Source: CAYTSW01 sp964440605 (lineage in GTDB: Bacteria; Planctomycetota; Phycisphaerae; Phycisphaerales; UBA1924). From it: a stretch of DNA of 26,525 nt. The stretch is taken from positions 1-26,525 of the forward strand of contig CAYTSW010000026.1 in NCBI GenBank assembly GCA_964440605.1, written 5' to 3'. Positions 23,324-26,525 of the stretch are shown in pieces. The position numbers and the translations under genes are program-made. Under the pieces are notes generated by a model. That model saw only the letters and a program-made list of their open reading frames with translations. It searched no databases and had not been told where the DNA came from. Numbering within the stretch: position 1 is the stretch's first letter; the number at the start of each line of letters is the position of its first letter.

Positions 23324-23524
23324 TCAGCTCACGAGCACCACGATGCCGACGACGAGGGACCCGATCCAGCCGAGCCAGAACAAACCGTCCAGCAGGGCGC
23401 TCTGCCCCGGCCCGGCTCCCAGACGTCGTCGGAGCCAGGGGGTGATCCGCCACGAGCGCTGATCGACGATGGGGATGAGCCCCAGTGCGGGAACGAGCAA
23501 GATCAGCAATCCAGCGGGGTTCAT
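23324..23524 (-). CDS. Small two-span membrane protein
   Basis: 66 residues. ATG 23524 has GAGGG 8 bases upstream. Two hydrophobic segments (GLLILLVPALGLIPI and LFWLGWIGSLVVGIVVLVS) are separated by a basic Trp/Arg linker (DQRSWRITPWLRRRLG). It starts 10 bases after the stop of the Cys/Gly-rich exported protein, so the two are likely one transcript ended by the hairpin at 23263-23295. No family is recognised; a helper or immunity-like role for the partner would be speculation. Confidence 0.62.
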   Translation of the reverse strand: MNPAGLLILLVPALGLIPIVDQRSWRITPWLRRRLGAGPGQSALLDGLFWLGWIGSLVVGIVVLVS

Positions 23525-23534
23525 GGCTCAGCCC

Positions 23535-24506
23535 TCAGCAGCCCCACCAGCACCCGATGGCGGCTCCGGCCATCGCCGCGGTGTAGATGGCGACGCAGGC
23601 TCCAGCGCCCGCGGTGCCGGCCGTGCCGCAGATCCCGAAGCAGCCCAGGACGCACGCGGGATAGCCGGGCCCGGACCCGAGGCAACCCAACACGCACGCG
23701 TTGGCCCCAACGCCAACGCCGATGCCGATCGCCAAGAGGCAATCCTTGAGGTTATCAAAGTGGCGCTGATGCTCCTGAGCCATGCACTGGTCAAAGCAGC
23801 TCGGCTGCTGCTGAACTTGGGCGTACTGAGCCTGCACCGCGGCGGCGGCCTCGACCACGGCGTTCGCCGAACCCACCTCGCCGATCGGCTGGAACGCGCT
23901 GAAGGCCTCCGTGGTCACCGCCCGGGCGCTGCGTTCGGTCACGGTGACGGTGGAGAGCACACCCCACACGAAGCGGTCGTCCTGCGGATCCGAAGCGATC
24001 GCCCGGATCGCGACGATGTCCGTCTCCGTCGTGAACATCGACGACCGCGCCACAGGCGCCCGCACCGCGAGCGCCTCCGCAGCGATCGGGCACCCATCGC
24101 TGATGACGGCGTCCTGCGCCTGGAAGGCGGCGAGCACCTCGAACCCACGCGCCTGCGCCAGCGGTTCGCTGTCCTGCGACGACAGCACTTCCAGCCGACC
24201 ATCCGCCGTCACTTCCACCGAGTACAGCGGGCCGTCCTCACCCGCCGCTACGAGCGGCTGGCCAAAGACCTCGTCCTCCGGCGCGGGAGCCGGCGACGCG
24301 TTGCCCTCACCTTCGGGAAGTTCCGTCTCGCGGTCCCCGTCGACGATCGGCGGGTTCGAGAAGCCCGGACCCGCCTGGGCGACGGGCCCCGTGGCCCCGC
24401 CCAGCATCAGCGCCGTGATCGCGACACCGCACGCCGACGCGCCCGCACCGGCCAACCACGAGCGCAGGGACAGCCCGAACGACTTTCTTTGCGTTGACGA
24501 AGACAT
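23535..24506 (-). CDS. Exported protein with Cys/Gly-rich hydrophobic C-terminus
   Basis: 323 residues from ATG 24506, which has GGAGA 9 bases upstream; a start at 24521 overlaps that site. The signal peptide (SWLAGAGASACGVAITALMLGG ... AQA) is followed by a low-complexity Pro/Glu/Ala region and a beta-rich middle domain (PLYSVEVTADGRLEVLSS ... TVTVTERSARAVTTEAF). The last 88 residues (236-323) hold 11 cysteines, begin SCFDQCMAQEHQRHFDNLKDC, and continue as a glycine-rich hydrophobic stretch with a near-repeat, ACVLGCLG and ACVLGCFG, ending CWWGC. That tail could be disulfide-bonded outside the cell or inserted in a membrane. Cys-patterned tails do occur in planctomycete exported proteins. 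Function unknown. Confidence 0.75.
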   Translation of the reverse strand: MSSSTQRKSFGLSLRSWLAGAGASACGVAITALMLGGATGPVAQAGPGFSNPPIVDGDRETELPEGEGNASPAPAPEDEVFGQPLVAAGEDGPLYSVEVTADGRLEVLSSQDSEPLAQARGFEVLAAFQAQDAVISDGCPIAAEALAVRAPVARSSMFTTETDIVAIRAIASDPQDDRFVWGVLSTVTVTERSARAVTTEAFSAFQPIGEVGSANAVVEAAAAVQAQYAQVQQQPSCFDQCMAQEHQRHFDNLKDCLLAIGIGVGVGANACVLGCLGSGPGYPACVLGCFGICGTAGTAGAGACVAIYTAAMAGAAIGCWWGC

Positions 24507-24873
24507 GACGTGTTTCTCCATTACTTCTGATGGCGTTACTCAACACATACTTATGTTGAGACCACAGCACCTTGCCCCGCGTTTCGTTATCGGGCAAATC
24601 GAACGCACTTAGCATTTTCCCCTACCCCTGTATAGGCCTTTTCGCTGAACACACGGGCATCGTGCCCGCATGAGCAGCCTGAGCGCGGCTCCTGTGGGGC
24701 TAGCACGCTCGCCCAATGTGCATAAGAACATCGCCAACGCACGAGACATCCGCAAACAAGTGCATGGTCCCACGTCCCCGAGGCGATCGGCTTGCGACAG
24801 TACTAACTAACTACGCCTTGCCATCGCGCGCGGCGCCGACTTTCCGGCAACGATCCGACCACACGCCGCCGCC
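24507..24873. other. Intergenic region, AT-richer than its surroundings
   Basis: 367 bases between two leftward genes, with no supportable gene. It contains the palindrome at 24539-24560 and a small hairpin (CGGGCA 24654-24659 / TGCCCG 24663-24668). Read leftward, TATACA near 24630 could serve as a -10 element, but no good -35 was seen. The local drop in GC suggests promoter DNA or an unrecognised small RNA. Confidence 0.4.
24539..24560. promoter_or_regulatory. Inverted repeat upstream of the Cys/Gly-rich protein gene
   Basis: CTCAACA (24539-24545) and TGTTGAG (24554-24560) are perfect 7-base inverted copies separated by 8 bases, centred about 44 bases before the start codon at 24506. The 22-base symmetric size suits a dimeric repressor site, and a leader hairpin is also possible. 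Confidence 0.4.
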
Positions 24874-25518
24874 TCAGGGCAGCACACGCTCCACCAGCTC
24901 GCAGCGCAGCAGGAGCTGCTGCACCGCCTCGCCGTCGACGTTGCGCACGTCGATCGCCGCGGGCAGGCAGTCCGTGCAGTTGTAGCGCGCGAGCTCCAAG
25001 TTGTTGAAGTCGCGGAAGATGATCACGGCGTCGCGCGGCTGGCTCTGGCCCGACCGGAAGTCCTGGAACCACTCGTCGATCTGCGTGCCCGTCGGCAGCG
25101 CACGGATGCACGAGATCTCGAACCGCTGATCGCCCGGAACGAGGATGACCCCGGGTACCGCGCCGCCCTCCTGAAACTCGAGGACCTCCATCGCGCTCCC
25201 GATGTCGACGATCGCGAAGGGCGTCGGCCCGATGACGCTCTCGATCTCCACATCGATACGCGCGTCGCGGATGCCCGCCAGCGGCAGCGGCTTGCCGTCC
25301 GTCGCCGAGCCCGGCTGCGTCGCGGTGTCGACGAACTCCCGCCCGTCGAGCGGCTCCCCGCCGCCCGACACCCCGGCGATCGCCGACTCAAGGTCCGACA
25401 GGCTGGGCGACGTCTCCGCCACCGGTCCCGCCGGCGGGTCCAGCGGCCCCGCGACCACATACGCCGCCCCCAGCACCAGTGCCACGCCAACACCCACGAC
25501 AATCGATCGGTCCGTCAT
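24874..25518 (-). CDS. Exported protein with phage tail-tube (gp19-like) domain
   Basis: 214 residues from ATG 25518 (AAGGAG upstream). The N-terminal hydrophobic signal or anchor (SIVVGVGVALVLGAAYVVA) is followed by LDPPAGPV and a short spacer. From about residue 95 the pattern matches the T4 gp19-like tail-tube family: an early strand, EVLEFQEGG, PG then FEISCIRALPTGTQIDEWF, a polar helix end (SGQSQPRDAVIIFRD), LARYNCTDCLPAAIDV and a last strand, EAVQQLLLRCELVERVL. These correspond to the family's EYREGG, LKRG-x-T...W, W-x-F-x-x-x-x-P and AVETLELxHE landmarks. A signal sequence on such a domain, and the cysteines (SC, NCTDC, RC), are unlike phage tail proteins. No tail or baseplate genes are nearby. 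The assignment is by pattern only. Confidence 0.65.
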   Translation of the reverse strand: MTDRSIVVGVGVALVLGAAYVVAGPLDPPAGPVAETSPSLSDLESAIAGVSGGGEPLDGREFVDTATQPGSATDGKPLPLAGIRDARIDVEIESVIGPTPFAIVDIGSAMEVLEFQEGGAVPGVILVPGDQRFEISCIRALPTGTQIDEWFQDFRSGQSQPRDAVIIFRDFNNLELARYNCTDCLPAAIDVRNVDGEAVQQLLLRCELVERVLP

Positions 25519-25553
25519 CACACGCTCCTTTTTCCGAGGCAGGTCTCTGAACC

Positions 25554-25844
25554 CTAACCCGAAAACGCGAGCGCACAAACGCGATACCCCGATCGGCCCA
25601 CGGCCCTGCGCGTTCGCCCCTGCTGTGCCGACTTCAGCACGCTCTCGTCCAGCGCTCCCAGCTCGACGAGCTCCTGCACCATCGCCTCCACGAAGAGCGT
25701 CGCCATGCCCCAGTGGTCCTTCCGCCGGGTATCGAGCTCCACCGGCCTGACCGCCCCCGTCAAACGACGCACCTCCACCGTGAGCTTCCGCGAGCCCAGG
25801 TAGCGGAAATACACCCAGTACCGCCCCTCCTCATCGTCCCGCAC
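25554..25844 (-). CDS. Hypothetical protein, probably N-terminally truncated by a frameshift
   Basis: 96 residues from GTG 25844. The body, GRYWVYFRYLGSRKLTVEVRRLTG then ELDTRRKDHWGMATLFVEAMVQELVELGALDESVL, looks like a genuine soluble domain. The frame stays open and well composed upstream (GGERFELERLNG), with no start codon before an in-frame TGA near 25970. An overlapping frame starting at ATG 25968 (MTTFRLPALASLAS) reads like the beginning of a signal peptide. One indel near 25900 would join the two. No family is recognised. It lies 35 bases upstream of the gp19-like gene, so they may share a transcript. Confidence 0.5.
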   Translation of the reverse strand: MRDDEEGRYWVYFRYLGSRKLTVEVRRLTGAVRPVELDTRRKDHWGMATLFVEAMVQELVELGALDESVLKSAQQGRTRRAVGRSGYRVCALAFSG

Positions 25845-26058
25845 GCCGTTCAGACGCTCGAGCTCGAACCGCTCCCCACCCGATCCACGCGAGTTCGAGA
25901 CCGGTGCTAGCGGGGAGGAAGGTTGTGGAGGCGAGCGAGGCGAGGGCCGGGAGTCGGAAGGTAGTCATGCGCGGAAGGTAGGCAAGGGGCGGCGGTGCGC
26001 TCAACGCATCGCGCCCAACGCACGGCGGGTGGCCGTAAGCCGCGAAGCGGATTGCGGG

Positions 26059-26431
26059 TCAGGAGTCCGCGCCCGCCCGCACCACTTCGTACCCATGCCG
26101 CGGCACCATCACGTGCGCGAAGCAGAACGACGCCGAGCGCCTCGACTGAACCGAAGACCCGAAAAGCGAGGACCGCCGCGGCCGCGACGGCGTACCAGAC
26201 CCAGCGCATCGCGCGCAGCACGGGCCTGGCGTGGTCGATGAGCCAGCCGAGGACCAGCCGCGGCCCGAATAGGCCGGTGATCGCGGCGGGGAGGGTGAAG
26301 AGCAGGACGAAGGTGAGCCCGCCGGAACCGGAGGCCGCGAGGCTGGCCTGGAGGTACAGGACGTAGACAAGCAGCAGCCCGTTGAGGAGGATCTGGTGGG
26401 GAGGAGCTTGGAATGGTGGCCGAGGTTGCAA
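26059..26431 (-). pseudogene. Multi-span membrane protein, apparently frameshifted
   Basis: Read from TTG 26431, residues about 14-100 form three membrane spans (LLNGLLLVYVLYLQASLAA, TFVLLFTLPAAITGLFGPRLV, RWVWYAVAAAAVLAFRVFG). After SVEALG the same frame turns into low-quality sequence that runs on to 25907, while the next frame gives FCFAHVMVPRHGYEVVRAGADS and stops at 26059 with the GC-ending codons typical here. A single indel near 26115-26130 explains both. No Shine-Dalgarno is seen and the true start may be elsewhere. If there is no frameshift the product is 174 residues ending at 25907. Family unknown. Confidence 0.45.
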
Positions 26432-26525
26432 ACCGTGTAGACTCCGTTCCGGCGAGGTAGCGGTCTTCCAGCCGAATCAAGTCCCTGAAATGAGATTCTC
26501 TTGGAGTACGTATGCGGAATCCAGG

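Noticed and set aside
24716..24985. 89-codon rightward open frame in the AT-richer gap
   Set aside because: Overlaps the 3' end of the gp19-like gene on the other strand, has Ser/Thr/Arg-rich shadow composition and no ribosome binding site.

Overview
The window looks like a high-GC planctomycete chromosome fragment, most likely of the class Phycisphaerae. That reading rests on family knowledge, not on a marker gene. Secreted proteins here carry dockerin-like Ca-binding repeats (DFNNDGMVDGADFG type, 2787-3632 and 3890-5131). Others end in PEP-CTERM-like tails of the P-T/S-P-S/G-A ... LRRRR form (18889-19557, 22101-23036). Two exported proteins share an LDPPAGPV motif just after the signal region. 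No tRNA, rRNA, CRISPR array, integrase or transposase was seen.

Layout. 1-2437 (-): DNA polymerase III alpha, missing its C-terminus at the window edge. 2787-5131 (+): two exported dockerin proteins, a lamin-tail protein and a trypsin-like protease; the protease ribosome binding site lies in the arm of a 12-bp hairpin. 5194-5535 (+): small membrane protein, convergent with a leftward group of GNAT acetyltransferase, class IV aminotransferase and membrane protein (5513-7796). 7963-9306 (+): secreted beta-helix protein. 9520-11902 (-): NuoF without other Nuo genes, a lipoprotein and a small hydrophilic protein. 11901-13844 (+): two membrane proteins and deoxyribose-phosphate aldolase. 14021-14676 (-): decayed SUMF1/PEP-CTERM gene. 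14885-18750 (+): FtsK translocase and a BtpA-family protein. 18889-19557 (-): PEP-CTERM-like protein. 19724-22110 (+): GT-B glycosyltransferase translationally coupled to a DUF21/CBS membrane protein. 22101-25844 (-): a run of exported proteins, including a Cys/Gly-rich one with a small membrane partner and a signal-peptide protein whose body resembles the phage tail-tube gp19 family. 26059-26431 (-): membrane protein that seems frameshifted.

The housekeeping genes (dnaE, nuoF, deoC, ftsK) are scattered among secreted or surface proteins, so most of the window does not form one pathway. The least explained structure is a family of three imperfect palindromes (7161-7295, 13845-14020, 18751-18888) made of CACGGAG / CGCAGAG-rich arms. 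Five of their six ends start on the base right after a stop codon. Other points worth attention are the hairpin over the protease ribosome binding site, the exported gp19-like protein, the class IV aminotransferase lacking the usual PLP-nitrogen glutamate, and the acidic C-terminal tail on FtsK.
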